DNA of 64,000 bases. It comes from Papilionanthe hookeriana x Papilionanthe teres. Taxonomy: Eukaryota; Streptophyta; Magnoliopsida; Asparagales; Orchidaceae. A model generated the notes under the pieces. That model was given only the letters and a program-made list of their open reading frames with translations. It had not been told where the DNA came from and did not search any database. This document shows positions 21,324 to 32,716 of this stretch, piece by piece. The first letter of the stretch is position 1; the number at the start of each line of letters is the position of its first letter. The DNA lies in assembly GCA_022702705.1 (NCBI GenBank), contig CM040425.1:5720001-5784000 (forward strand), in the 5' to 3' direction. The position numbers were made by a program, and so were the translations under genes.

Positions 21324-22943
21324 GATTTTGTAAAGTCCAAACTTCGAGGCAAGTATACGTATTGTATCAAGTAATACAGGGCTCTAATGGATTCCTGGTT
21401 ATCGATGCCACAGGGAAGAAACGATTCTTACAATAGATAACGTAATGCTGAAATCCAATACTCAAATTGCAATTAAAGTTTAATATTTACTTCTACTCAC
21501 GAGACGTAGAAAACAATAACAATTAAGCAAAGTACAATTACTTCTAATATCTTTAAAACAAAATTAACCAACAAACACACACTAAGCTATGTATTTGAAG
21601 GTTTTGATATATATAAAAAGTTTCTTTTCTCTTGTAACGAGTATATGATAGGTGACTGATATGTAATGATTATTTATTTTATTATGCCAAATAGGAGCAT
21701 AAATGTTTCTTTACCCTCAAAAGAGTACCCCCTGTTCCAAGCATGAAAATAACATTGACATATCCTAAGTTCAGTCACTAAATCTAAGGCTAGGCTGGGA
21801 GGATACCGGCTGTCACTAAGGAGCTCCCACTTACCCTTTACCTGAAGGCTAACCTTCGAGTTTAGTTACTAATCTTAGGACCAAATTAGGGATCTTAGCC
21901 TGTCACCCTGATACCTCCAATTTGAAGTCCATCACAACGCATTTCCCTATTTATTTGCACTCAATTCCCATGAACTATGCAATTCATCCATGAACATTGA
22001 ATGGATTCTTCATTATTGTTTTCGGACACTAAATCCTTTCAGAGTTAATGTTCAACAACAGATTTTAACAATTCAATTAGTCAGATTGAAAAGTAAATTA
22101 AGTTCTAAATGAAAAAAACATCACAATTTCTTCAATACTTTAAAAGCACTTCAAATCCACATCATCACATCATCACATCTCTATGCAAGAAGAAAAACAA
22201 AGGAGACTACTCAGAATTCATAGAGAAGACACAATAAAACATGGATTTTATATATAAAAGAAAATTCATACAAACCACAAAAGCAAATACAACTTATCTC
22301 TTTCTCTTCCCCAATGCAAATCCCTTGAAGTTCCTTTGAATCCTTTTCTCTCTTCTTTGCAACACTCAATTCCCTCTTTAGAATGGAAAGGAATAAGCAA
22401 TCTCTCACTTTACTCCTTCTCCTTCACTCCTTAGAGAAGAAATCCTCTCAAATTCTCACTTCTACACTCTTCTCTTCTAAGCCCTAACACTCAACACACT
22501 CACACACTCACTAGAACTCTCTCCCACTACCATAAATCCTCACTATAACCACACTAGAACCACCCTAGAACCACACCATTTTCGTCCAAAAAAGTTACTT
22601 ATAAGTTAGAAATGAAATCCTAAGAGATTCCTTAAGCATCCCTTCAAAAAGTTGCCAAAACTCTTCAAATTTGAATTGCACCGACATTGGGTGTCGGTGG
22701 CATTCTATCGTCCCAATAAATTCTGGAGCTCTTGAGAAAATGGCATCGGTGGCACCAGAAGCTATTTTTCTCCATTTTGCTCTTTTTTGCTCCAAATTTG
22801 TTCATTTTCGCTTCTTTTCTGTCCAATCACCTAAAATCATCATACCTACAACAAATCATGAAAAATACCTTTTTTAAAGTGAAATATCACCAAAAAATGG
22901 GTAAAATTGTAAAGCAAAAATAGTATATATTTTTGGTGCATCA
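21323..22943 (-). mobile_element. 3' LTR of element III
   Basis: 1.62 kb on the minus strand, from TGATGCACC (22943) to CA (21323). U3 near 22680-22745 has GC motifs on the plus strand (GACATTGGGTGTCGGTGGC, GGCATCGGTGGCACCAG), worn relatives of the palindromes. Candidate TATA CTTATAAGTAACT (minus strand, about 22595). AGATAAGT near 22290. U5 block at 21345-21410. Polypurine tract adjoins its start. Confidence 0.8.
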
Positions 22944-23866
22944 AAATCCCCCAAACATAACTATTACTTGTCCTCAAGTAATCCTTTTACTACATAAAAA
23001 TATAACTCAAGGAAATATACTTTTCATCTGTAAGACACTAAAATTTTTTATTCAAAAGAATATATTGGTAAGACTTTTAGAAAGAAATTCAGTAACTCAG
23101 GTCAACAGTACAAGTTAAGAATATTCAGCAATTAAGTCTAAGGGTTCTAGTCTTCTATTTATTTCAAGATAAACCATAATTTGTCACATTAAGAGTGTCT
23201 TGAAAGACTATGTGAAAAAGGAGTTCATGCAAACTTCATCAGAATGTAGGCCAATACTTTAAATATAAATTCAGAAATGAAATCAAGTTCTCCCTTTAGG
23301 GTGACTCAAGTGAAGCTGCTTTTTGATAAGGCATCTCCTCAAGCTTCTCCTCATAAATATTTTTCTTTCTTTTCTTTTTCTTGTTCTTTTTGGGATTTTT
23401 TTTCAATCCTTCTTTTCTTTTCTTTCCTTTTCACTTTTTTTTAAATGAGGATTACTATATCTGGATAGCCTGTAATGATTTTGAACTTCACTCTCCTCTT
23501 TCTAAAGTTCAAACTTGAAACACATCCTTACTTTATAATTAGGTATGAGCTTTATTATTCATCATAAAGTACAATCTCTTCTTAACACACAATACTTTAA
23601 GTCTCTTAACATTTCAAAAATACAGTTTTCTTTACTTTAAAAAGTTAACTATAATCAAATCTTTTCATACCAAATATCTTACCTCTATAAAATTAATCTT
23701 TATTACTAAAAACTTTCATTCAATCCTTTCATAATATTCAACTGAAATAAAAATTTTTAGTTATATAAAGTGAGGTTCAACTGCCAGAAGTTATGCTAAT
23801 AGTTTTTGAAAATATAATAATTAAGAACAAATAAGAGTTAATATTTTTCTACCCTCCCCCAAACTT
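22944..23866 (-). repeat. 3' noncoding inverted-repeat domain, element III
   Basis: Polypurine tract CCCCCAAACAT (plus strand, 22948-22958) beside the LTR; ATTACTTG-AGGA-CAAGTAAT hairpin (22961-22980, perfect 8-bp stem). Loop is a pyrimidine run on the plus strand (about 23361-23445). Flanking core GGATTACTATATCTGGATAGCC lies at 23450-23471. Second polypurine motif at 23852-23866. Arms align weakly to moderately; this copy is the most diverged. Confidence 0.6.
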
Positions 23867-24256
23867 AAATTTTTCAATAAATTTGAAATAGTAGAGAGTA
23901 AAAGAAACTAACATTTTTGTGCTGGGATCTTGAAATCTTCAGCAGCTATCTAGTATTACTCAAAATTTATAGCTAGCGGGCATGAAACAGTTAGTAACAA
24001 TGATATATAAAAAAAAATTTAAACATTTGCAGGGTAAAGAGATATTAACTTTAAACATCTAAACATCCAATAAAACACCACAATTGCTAAACAAACTATC
24101 ACATCACTACACTGTTCATTTAACAATTTTAACTTTTCATTACAACATAATAGTACATCAACAGGTTTACACATCACATGGAAAGTAAAAAACTACTACA
24201 TCACAAAAACAACACAACACATAGCAAGAAAAAAAAAGAAATAGAAACAAACAAAC
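23867..24256 (-). other. ORF B 3' spacer, element III
   Basis: A-rich noncoding DNA; nothing else seen. Confidence 0.5.
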
Positions 24257-25110
24257 TACCAATCTTCATCACCAGGTTCATCAGCAGGGTCAGCACAATC
24301 AGATCTATACTGTGTATAGCTAGGGCAGGTAAGGAATATCACATCAGTCTCCCCCTCATGAATCTAACCTGAGCATCATGATAGGCAATATCGAACTCAG
24401 CTCTTCCTCTCATGTAATCTTCATTCACATCACTTCTAGCCTCAAACACATCCATCCTACCATGGAGTCTATCCATACTAGCACTATGTAGTCTCAGCTG
24501 CTCCATAATATCAGATAATGTAGGGGGCTCAGACGTAGATGGAATGTCATAACTCGTAGTAACAATATCAGTACTCCTACTCTCATCTCGTGCTCCCACA
24601 TGAGACTCATAAGTACGAATAATAGTCTTAGTAATGGGTCTCAGTGGTATAGTTATCTCTTCAGAACTGTTGAACTCTACTCCAGACTGTACACACAGGG
24701 CATGAACTAGGGCAGGATGTCCTAATCCTCCGCTGGTCTCTCCTCTAGCAATAGAGTGAATGTTCTTGAAGACAATAGCTCCAATATCAATATTCTTCAT
24801 TTTCTAAATACACTAAATTAGAATTGCTCTATCCCATGTAACTTCACTGTGATAATAAGAAGGTAACAGTCTTGCAGAGATGAAATAGTGCCAGACTTTA
24901 GATGCAACATTTAACTTGGAAGCAGGGAAGTTAATCATCTATTTTTTACTTACTTTCCATTCCACTTTTCTATCTGTCAGAAAAGCAATCACTTCCTTCA
25001 TATTTGCCTCTCGAGTATCAAAATTTTCATATTCACAAACAAATGGTTCACAAGTCTGATAAAAAGCATTAATACGCAGCGGAGTAAATTTTGAATCCCA
25101 TGGTCAAAAT
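24257..25110 (-). pseudogene. ORF B of element III, N-terminus deleted
   Basis: Starts inside the protein (FTPLRINAFYQTCEPF, about 25100) with the first roughly 100 residues missing between it and the palindrome array. Continues through FLTDRKVEWKV, WHYFISARLLPS, then stops near 24960 and 24810. A clean run follows from 24800 to 24339: IARGETSGGLGHPALVHALC, a linker, a coiled-coil region (MDRLHGRMDVFEARSDVNED) and AEFDIAYHDAQVRFMRG. A frameshift at 24345 precedes the conserved end EPGDEDW and a stop at 24257-24259. Confidence 0.8.
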
Positions 25111-25146
25111 CACAAAATAAAGCATTTTTGGCCTTTTCTGTATTCG

Positions 25147-25256
25147 GGCGCTGGAGGCCCTCGATAGGGCGCCGACGACGCTCTATTTTTAAAATAGGCA
25201 TAACTCTCTGGATTTGGGTGCTGGCGGTGCCCATTCTGGCGCCGGCGGCGCCAGTG
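25147..25256 (-). repeat. GC palindromes before ORF B, element III
   Basis: Includes TGGCGCCGGCGGCGCCA at 25237-25253: TGGCGCC, a GGC centre and GGCGCCA. Weaker copies CTGGCGGTGCCC (25221-25232) and GGGCGCCGACGACGC (25168-25182). Confidence 0.8.
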
Positions 25257-25651
25257 CAAAAATTTTTCTGGGTCCAAAATTTTTTTTCGTAATTTCAATC
25301 GTTTCGTCCTCCACAATAACATTTAACACTTCATTAAACATCTATTTCATCACACAAGCAATAACTAAAACAATTCTTACACAAACAACATAAAACATAC
25401 TTCTATATATAAAATCCACATTACAACATAAACACTAATATGTTCATCAAATTAAACAAAAAACTCTTAGATTTTTAGTGTTGCAAGTACACTATGATAA
25501 GCAAACACTAAAATCTAAGCACACACAAAAAAATTAAGCATAGTAAATCCAAATGCAAACTACAAAGCAAAGAAAAGCAAATACTTAACACACCAAACAA
25601 AATTAAGCAAAGTAAAGCAAACACACATCAAACATAAGCAGAATCCAGTAG
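25257..25651 (-). other. Spacer between ORF A and ORF B, element III
   Basis: A-rich noncoding DNA; equivalent to 600-998 in element I. Confidence 0.5.
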
Positions 25652-26790
25652 TCACTCCTCATCGGTCTCAGAACTATCTTCCTCTCTGATATCTCCAATA
25701 GATTGCTGATGCACAAACAAATTGTAGAAGGGACGAAATGGGAATTCATCAGATGAATCCTCAGCAATCACAGCGTCCTTCCTCATCAGATTAATCAGGC
25801 CCATTTCAATCTGACCAGTGTGATCAAATTGTTCTTTCATCCTCCAGTCTATATGATCAAATAAATTAGAAATATTAGTAATGGCATTTATAACATTTTG
25901 TGCCTCTTTTTCCAACTGCTTGATTCTCTTCAGTATCACTATGGAATTTTCAGAAAAGTAAGGCTGAATGGGTTGTGAAGTCTGAGTTGGTTAATCAGCA
26001 AGCAGATCCATATCACCTTCATCTCCTACTGTGTGGTAGTCATAAGATTAGTTGGATCAATAGGCCTCCAGAGAAGAAGAACCTTTTTCCAACTCTCATA
26101 TATAACTTGTGATTGGCTACACAACAGAAATATGGTGGACGGGTGTCCAAGCCTATATTTAGATCCATGAACTATCAATCCCAAAACTAATTTCACAATT
26201 ATATTTCCAATATCAATCAGCCTCCCAGTTTGAATACATAATTCAAAATAGCACTTTCCTTGGTTACTTTACTAATCTTCAAAGTTGGAAAAAAACTTCA
26301 CCGAAATAAAATAATGTCATTGTTTTGACACCGGATTTAAAGATGTAGAAGGGAAACTAATATATCCATTTTCTCTTACTTCCCAATCTTCATTTTCATC
26401 CGTCAAATAAAGATACACATCATTCATATCATCACTTATCGCATTAAAATTGGAATAGTGGCAAATAGGTACATTCTCAATCATAAAGAGATCATTAATT
26501 ATAGCAGGAGTGAATTGCACAAACCTACCTCACACAAAGATGAATCCTTGGTTGAACTCGAGAAGATTTGCATATAATTCCTTCACAACCAGAGTGACTA
26601 CGACAGCGGTAGTGTAACATAGCACTTCCCAACATCTTTCCTTTATTATATCTTAAACACTTGTAGTAGGATTATCCACACTTCGATTAATAAAGCCTCT
26701 TTCCTTGATAATCCTCTTCTTCATAATCAACTTTTTGAATAATAGATGCACCTTGAAATTGATAAACTTTTGTCAGTTGAAAATGTGAGA
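25652..26790 (-). pseudogene. ORF A, long form, element III
   Basis: Full-length but heavily broken copy of the long ORF A. It contains VVKELYANLLEFNQG, FVQFTPAIINDLF, DDMNDVYLYLTDENEDWEV, LNPVSKQ and KVTKESAILNY, each parallel to an ORF B landmark, then a degraded middle with several stops. A clean 95-codon end (25939-25652) has KRIKQLEKEAQNVINAITNI, LFDHIDWRMKEQFDHTG, FPFRPFYNLFVHQQSIGD and an acidic finish. Start not certain. Confidence 0.75.
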
Positions 26791-26959
26791 TCGAGGGGTT
26801 TCTATGGAGTAGGAATCCATGGGATGCGAATTGGGAAAGGAAATTTTCATTTTTCTGGAGTTTAGGGAGTCATAAGGAAGAAGATCACACTAAAAACCGC
26901 CAAAAATTACATTTTGAAACTCCAAAAACTGTCAACAAGTTTTGGGTGTTGGCGGCGCT
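26791..26959 (-). other. ORF A leader and cut palindrome, element III
   Basis: Minus-strand leader of ORF A ending in GTGTTGGCGGCGC (26947-26959, plus strand), a palindrome array interrupted exactly where the LTR of element IV begins. Confidence 0.55.
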
Positions 26960-28713
26960 TGACCCGACCCGCAATAATGCAGTAATATTCGCTTCCAAAA
27001 GATGGCAAAAAACTTGACTTAATTTATAAATAGCGACTAGTGTATAAAATCAAAATGATGTAAATTTAGAAAATATTTTTACACACTAGAGGTACTACGC
27101 AAGTATACATATCATTTCAAGTAATATAGGGCTTTGAAACAAAGACCCCAGTATCGATCCCACAGGGAAGAATTATAGTGATAAATTTTCTATATAAATA
27201 AAAAAATATATTTTTATCTTTTAATTTAATTATAAATTACTATTAATTTACTAGATGCAAATAAAGAAAACAATAATAAGGAAATGATTTATGAAAACTA
27301 TATAAAATAAACAACTTTCTTTCCTTCAATTAATCTAAGATTTTTAAGATAATTTAATATTCGTTGGAGAATTTGATTTATGGTATTGTGCCAAATAGAA
27401 GCATTCGTATTCTTTACCCTTTGATCCAGGCGCAAAGAACATTGGCTAATTTAAAGATCAGGTCCGGATGTATTGTTAGTAGAATGGGTTAATCTAGGCT
27501 CACACTTCTAGATGTCCAAGGGTGGCTATGGTCGGCCCTACTAGTGACCCTTTCCTAATCTATAAATCAAATTATAAGAATTTAGTCTCGTCACTCTAAA
27601 AACTTATCAATTCTACGCCCTTTAAATCTTATCTTCCTATTTATTTGCACTTCACCTTGAATAGCCCACACATGGCCTTCGACTACCCAAGGATTCATGT
27701 GACATTTACAAGTTAAGAGTTCTTCTCCTTCAAGGTCTCAAAACTCTTCAACGACTTTTAACAATTTAAATGGCCAATTTAAAAAGTAAAGTAAGATCAG
27801 GTATTAATGTCATCACAATGTTTTGAAAGTATTTTGAATTTCAATTCTCCATCGAATCTTTATATTATCTTATCTATCTCTTCATAATTGAAGGAAGAAA
27901 GTAAACTAACTACTCAGAACACATTGAAAATAAACAGCAAAACATAATAAATAAACTTTGAATCAAATATCAAAATACTTATCTCAAATATTTCTTCTAC
28001 AGATCTTTTGATTCCTACTAACTCCACATTGTAATAAACTCCAGATGCAACAACTTGAAAATAAACTCACTAAACTAAACAAAAGTGGCCCTAAATTTCT
28101 CTCCCTATTTCTCTCTCTAAGGATGAGAGATCCTAAAGTGGATAAGAGAAAGGGTTACAATGGGAGGGGAAGGTTTTCTGAATAAATGGACCCCTATTTA
28201 TAGGCTTCAAGGGTTGCCTTGAGGCACCTCTTCAAAACATGTCCACATTCAATGAATCTTCTAGAAGGTCAGTCTGGCGCCTAGGCGCCGGACACCGCGT
28301 CCAGTTCTTCGCATCTCTTCACTTTGGCTCGCACCTCTTCGCGATTAAAACCGTTTTGAAGCATCCAAATGCAATGTATCACATGTCCTATTATCAAGGA
28401 ACAACTGACAGTCTTCTAGAATGTCCAATAACCGCTCACTCCGTCAAAATAACCGATCAAACGTTGTCAAAAACTTGACAGTTTTTGTATCGAGTCTTGT
28501 GCTTAGGTGCCAACTTCTGGCGCCTAGGCGCGAGGCCATATTTTTTTATACTTTTTTTATTTCGCTCCATTTTTGCTCCTTTTTGCTCCTTTTTCCTTTT
28601 TAGACCTTTTTACATCACCTACATCTAAAAACACAAAAAATACCTTTCATTAAAGCATAATATCCTTAGAAATTAATAAGAATTAAGACATAAAGGTATT
28701 TTTTTATAGATCA
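26960..28713 (-). mobile_element. 3' LTR of element IV
   Basis: 1754 bp, from TGATCTATAA (28713) to GGGTCA (26960) on the minus strand. Palindromes GGCGCCTAGGCGC near 28517-28529 and GGCGCCTAGGCGCCGG near 28275-28290; TATA (TATAAATAGGGG on the minus strand) at 28191-28202; R/U5 hairpin block about 27390-27425; U5 block 27095-27165. Similar to the 5' LTR by eye (roughly 95 percent outside a duplication), with CG-to-CA changes in U5. Inserted in a palindrome of element III. Confidence 0.9.
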
Positions 28714-29602
28714 AAATCCCCCAAACTTAAATGTTACTTGTCCTCAAGTAACTCCTTCTACTATATAAAATATATAACCTTTGGAATAAAAGATAAATAT
28801 TTAAGATTTCTTATAATTTTTTATTTTATAAAGTCTTTAGTAAATTATTAACCCAATTTCACTAACTAAGTTTAATTTTAAGAATTTAAAGAATATTTAA
28901 CTACCAAATCATAAGATTTCAAACTTTCCATGCAGTTTGAAAATAATAGAAGTCAATTATATTAAGCTTTCATAGATTATTTACAAGAAAAAGATCTTCT
29001 TGAAAAATCTTTTCTAAATAAATATTTATGTATAAAAATTAAGTAAAATATGTAACTAGTTTTCTTCCTATAAGATAATTCAAGTGAAGCCAATTTTTGA
29101 TTAGGCATTTCCTCAAGCTTCTCTACTCTTCTCTTTTTTTTTCTTTTTTAATTTTTTTTTATAGAGAGGATTACTATATCTGGATAGCCTATTAATGGTT
29201 TTGAACTTCACTATCCTTAACTTATATTTTCAAAACTTATACATTTCCACTTAATTATTATAACATAAATAAGAATTCAAAAATATTTCCAATCTTTTCT
29301 TTTTCAAGTGATAATTTTTTATTACTTAATATTTCTAAAATTCTTATATTTCTATCATGAATAGAAAAATTTTTTATCTTATTTTTCTTTAAGTTAAATA
29401 ATTCTATTCTTAAAATCAATCAAAGTGAGTAAAATTTTTTGTTAATTTTCACTAAATTGTTTATAATTTCAAAAATAAAACTGGTCTCAAATAAATTCTT
29501 ATTCCTTAAGTTATGTTAAAAAGTTTTTATTTTTATGAAAATATTAGCTCTTTAAGGACAAATAAAATTTAATTTTGAATAGATTTTCCCTTCCCCCAAA
29601 CT
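28714..29602 (-). repeat. 3' noncoding inverted-repeat domain, element IV
   Basis: Polypurine tract (CCCCCAAACTT on plus, 28718-28728) beside the LTR; GTTACTTG-AGGA-CAAGTAAC hairpin just inside. Arms align over about 350 nt: GTCCTCAAGTAACT against GTCCTTAAAGAGCT, ATAACCTTTGGAATAAAAG against ATAACTTAAGGAATAAGAA, then TTTTAAGAATTTAAAGAATA against TTTTAAGAATAGAATTATT. Loop near 29120-29165. Second polypurine motif 29588-29602. Confidence 0.75.
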
Positions 29603-30006
29603 TAAGTTTTGGTATACTATGATAATTTGAAAGTATGAGAGAAAGAAAATCATAAGAATTTTTAATAAGTATGTAAAAACAATCTTAAAAAGAAAAATTA
29701 ACTTCTATCATGCTTTTATGAATAATTAAGATAAAATTTAAGCATGTATAAAAAGTAAGCAGTGCTAATTTTATGATGATACTAAATTTGAAACGAAATT
29801 TAAACGAGCAAAATTACTAATTACTAAACAGTAGACTAAAACAACATATAAATTAATTCTAACTTCAGTCTCAACACAATATACTAAGAATATTTTAACA
29901 ACAGAATCTTAACACTAATCAATCAACATACATCAAACATAAAACTAAACAAACAAAACAAACCAAACCAACTAACAGAGTAGCTCATCATAAAGATCAA
30001 TAATTA
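29603..30006 (-). other. ORF B 3' spacer, element IV
   Basis: A-rich noncoding DNA, nearly identical to 41164-41566 of IV'. Confidence 0.6.
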
Positions 30007-30867
30007 CTAGTCACTAGCTGTAGCCTCATCATCATCATCATCACTAAAGGAAAAGTCTACATCCTTAGGATCAACAAATGATGTGAATCTAGGAATAGTA
30101 GGGAAACTAACATCATGTTCACCCTTCAGAAATCTCTTGCCCAATTGGCAGAAATATCAGCAGTGACTCCATTACTAACACATAGTGAATAGATCAGAGA
30201 TGGGAATCCCAATCCAACAGAAGTGTTGAACCTCGCAGTAGAATCCATAGAATCATAAATAATACTCCTCACATCAATAGGCTTCCTTTCTTGAATGCAG
30301 TAGTTTAAGATCGCTCGATCTCTAGTCACTTCACTCAGGTGGTTGGAAGGTAACAATCTTGCAGAAATAAAATAGTGTCATGCTTTAGAAATACCATTTA
30401 ATTCGGAGGATTTGAAGTTTACCATTTTTCCGTTCTCGATCTTCCAAGATCCGAGTACCGTCGATCGGATAAGCAATGATCATATCCAAATCTCCCTCGG
30501 ATGGTGATAATCCGAATAATAGCACTTAATAGTCGGTGGCGATGCCATAAAATATGTTGATTCTTTCGGACTAAATCCTACTCGATTCCTCGACAAAGAC
30601 TTCATAATCTTCGGCATCCGGAAAATTTGCATAAAATTCTCGAACAAACGGGATAACGAAGCAATGACGAGTAAAATAACAAAATCGTTGCCAATTGTGT
30701 GCAACAATAGTGTTTTCGATCATTTCTCCAGGATGATAGAATCTTCGTTCAGAAATGAACTTTCTGGACGTCGCAAATTCATGAAAGCGAAAATGTGCAG
30801 CCGCAGTAAGAAATTTGCTACTATCAAAGTTATCTCGTGCCTTCCCGCGTTTAGATTTTGGAGCCAT
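30007..30867 (-). pseudogene. ORF B of element IV, C-terminal deletion and frameshifts
   Basis: Starts MAPKSKRGKARDNFDSSKFL at 30867, then PGEMIENTIVAHNWQRFCYF and REFYANFPDAEDYEVF before losing the frame near 30590. Resumes at 30356 with LPSNHLSEVTRDRAILNYCI and VGLGFPSLIYSLC. Compared with IV' it lacks about 320 bp around 30128-30155, which removes the linker and coiled coil. The conserved acidic end is kept. The broken middle is rich in CG where IV' has CAG or CTG. Confidence 0.8.
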
Positions 30868-31072
30868 CTAAACGTGAAAGAAAATAAGAAAAAAATTTAG
30901 GAGTCAAAAATTTAAACTCTTTTTAAGTTTATAAAACTTAAAATAAGTTTAAAAATCCAAAGAAATCACTAAAAATCGAAAAAAAAAAATTTCAAAATTT
31001 TCGGTTCTTAGCAAAACCTAGGGAAATATATGGTGAAAATCTAAAATAAATGGTTTAAAGTGTAGATCTGAC
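30868..31072 (-). other. Candidate leader intron of ORF B, element IV
   Basis: On the minus strand: CTCAAG/GTCAGATC donor at 31072, TTTTCACCATAT within, acceptor TTTAG immediately before the ATG at 30867. 205 nt. Confidence 0.5.
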
Positions 31073-31674
31073 CTTGAGACGAAGAAATCGAGTGGTTTCA
31101 TGCTCAAATCCTTGATGTTTTGACCTCAAAATGGATCTAGAAGATGTATTTTCCCAAAAATGGGGAAGAAGATGAAGCTTAGGCGTCAAAAATGGCTTTT
31201 GAGGGTTATTTAAGTAAATTTTCGGGTACAGGACAAACCGGCGCTTAGGCGCCGAATTCTGGCGCCTAGGCGCCAGACTCGCCTTTCACAAAAAATTATT
31301 TTTAAATTTAATTTTCCACCAAAATTCATAAATTCAACTTCCAATTACTCATATCAGAGTAGGGCATTCATTTCTAACTTCCATAACATTTTTCAAAAAT
31401 TTATAAAAATTAAATATTAAATCCACCAATCAAACATAAGGTTTCAATCAAACTCACTAAATTCCATTTATAACCTTCAATATTGACTCAATAGATTCCA
31501 GATAAGTATTATATTTGATTCAAGTTCCTAATACACACTCAAACACAACAATTTCTAAGCAAAAACAACACACATTGAACATGAAAGCAAATACACAAAC
31601 AAACATAATCGATTCTCTAAATCGATACAACGACTCAACAAACCATATAATAACTATCTCATTACCAGAATATT
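31073..31674 (-). promoter_or_regulatory. ORF B leader with GC palindromes, element IV
   Basis: Palindromes CGGCGCTTAGGCGCCG (31239-31254) and TGGCGCCTAGGCGCCA (31260-31275, perfect). Between them and the intron lies TTACTTAAATAACC (minus strand), a possible TATA. The rest (31276-31674) is T-rich on the minus strand and empty. Confidence 0.55.
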
Positions 31675-32022
31675 CTAATCTTCACAAGGGAAATTGTGTA
31701 TTCCACTTGGAAAGAACACTAACGCTCTCGGGAAATCCGTAGCCGTCTTTTCGTCAATCCACTTATTCTTCACATACATTTCAACTTGAGCATCTTGATA
31801 AGCCGCAAAATGATCAAATTGAAGTTTCATTTGCCATTCTAGATGTTCCACTTGATGAAACATCTCATGAAGGCGATCTCCAATGCTTTTAAACTCCGCT
31901 TCAAACTTATCCAAACGACTAGAAATTTTCTCTAACCTTACAGCGATGAAACCATTGAAGTAGGGTTGAGGATCCTTTGAAACATTGTCCCTAGCTTCTT
32001 CTCCATGATTTCTTCCTTCCAT
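31675..32022 (-). CDS. ORF A, short form, element IV
   Basis: Open 115-codon frame from ATG. Predicted coiled coil (RLEKISSRLDKFEAEFKSIG), then HLEWQMKLQFDHF, aligned with FDHIDWRMKEHFDH of the long form, AQVEMYVKNKWIDEKTA and a short end. Same truncated form as in II and V. Undamaged as far as I can tell, unlike its neighbours. Function unknown. Confidence 0.65.
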   Translation of the reverse strand: MEGRNHGEEARDNVSKDPQPYFNGFIAVRLEKISSRLDKFEAEFKSIGDRLHEMFHQVEHLEWQMKLQFDHFAAYQDAQVEMYVKNKWIDEKTATDFPRALVFFPSGIHNFPCED

Positions 32023-32716
32023 TTCTTCAAAAATTTCTCAAATCTCTCAAGAATGAAGTGCAAGGGACATAATTTGAATTGCTTGATGGTTAGGGAAGAA
32101 GATAGATTAATTTAAAGTGAAAATCGTGTGATAAACTGAAAATTTTTTGTTTTTGCATGACCCAGAAACCGTGGCGCTTAGGCGCCGAATCTGGCGCCTA
32201 GGCGCCGGACCTATTGATACATAGTTGATTCTGGCGCTTAGGCGCCGAATTCTGGCGCCTAGGCGCCTAGGCGCCGAACCTATTGATACATAGTTGATTC
32301 TGGCGCTTAGGCGCCGAATTCTGGCGCCTAGGCGCCAGAAATACGTTCAACTCCGTTTCGCTTAATCGTCAAATTTCAAAATTTTGTCCTCCAAGAAAGG
32401 TAAATTATACTGGTAAGAGTAATTTAGATGCAATAACTCATAGTGTAAACAATCATAATAAAGGTTAACTTGATCTCCTTTTTACTCATATTCAAAATAG
32501 AGTGATCCTATTTTTAAATCTTACATACTTCAAAATAATCTTCAGCCTAAGTCAACAAAGACTTATGAGCATCAATTTTTTCTAAAGTAATAAAATTAAT
32601 CACGATCGAGGCATAACCTTACATTAAAACACAAAAACACTCATAAAAAAGATAATTATGGGTTTCCTCTCACAAAGCGCTTGGTTTAACGTCGTCAGCC
32701 CGAATTAAGTAAATCT
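32023..32716 (-). repeat. ORF A leader with triplicated palindrome pair, element IV
   Basis: Three pairs of GGCGCYTAGGCGCC palindromes at 32172-32208, 32231-32275 and 32300-32338. The interval containing CTATTGATACATAGTTGATT is present twice (about 32210-32230 and 32279-32299), so a unit of roughly 69 bp was duplicated in tandem. One palindrome (32253-32275) has an extra TAGGCGCC. The remaining sequence up to the integrase stop is noncoding. Confidence 0.75.
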
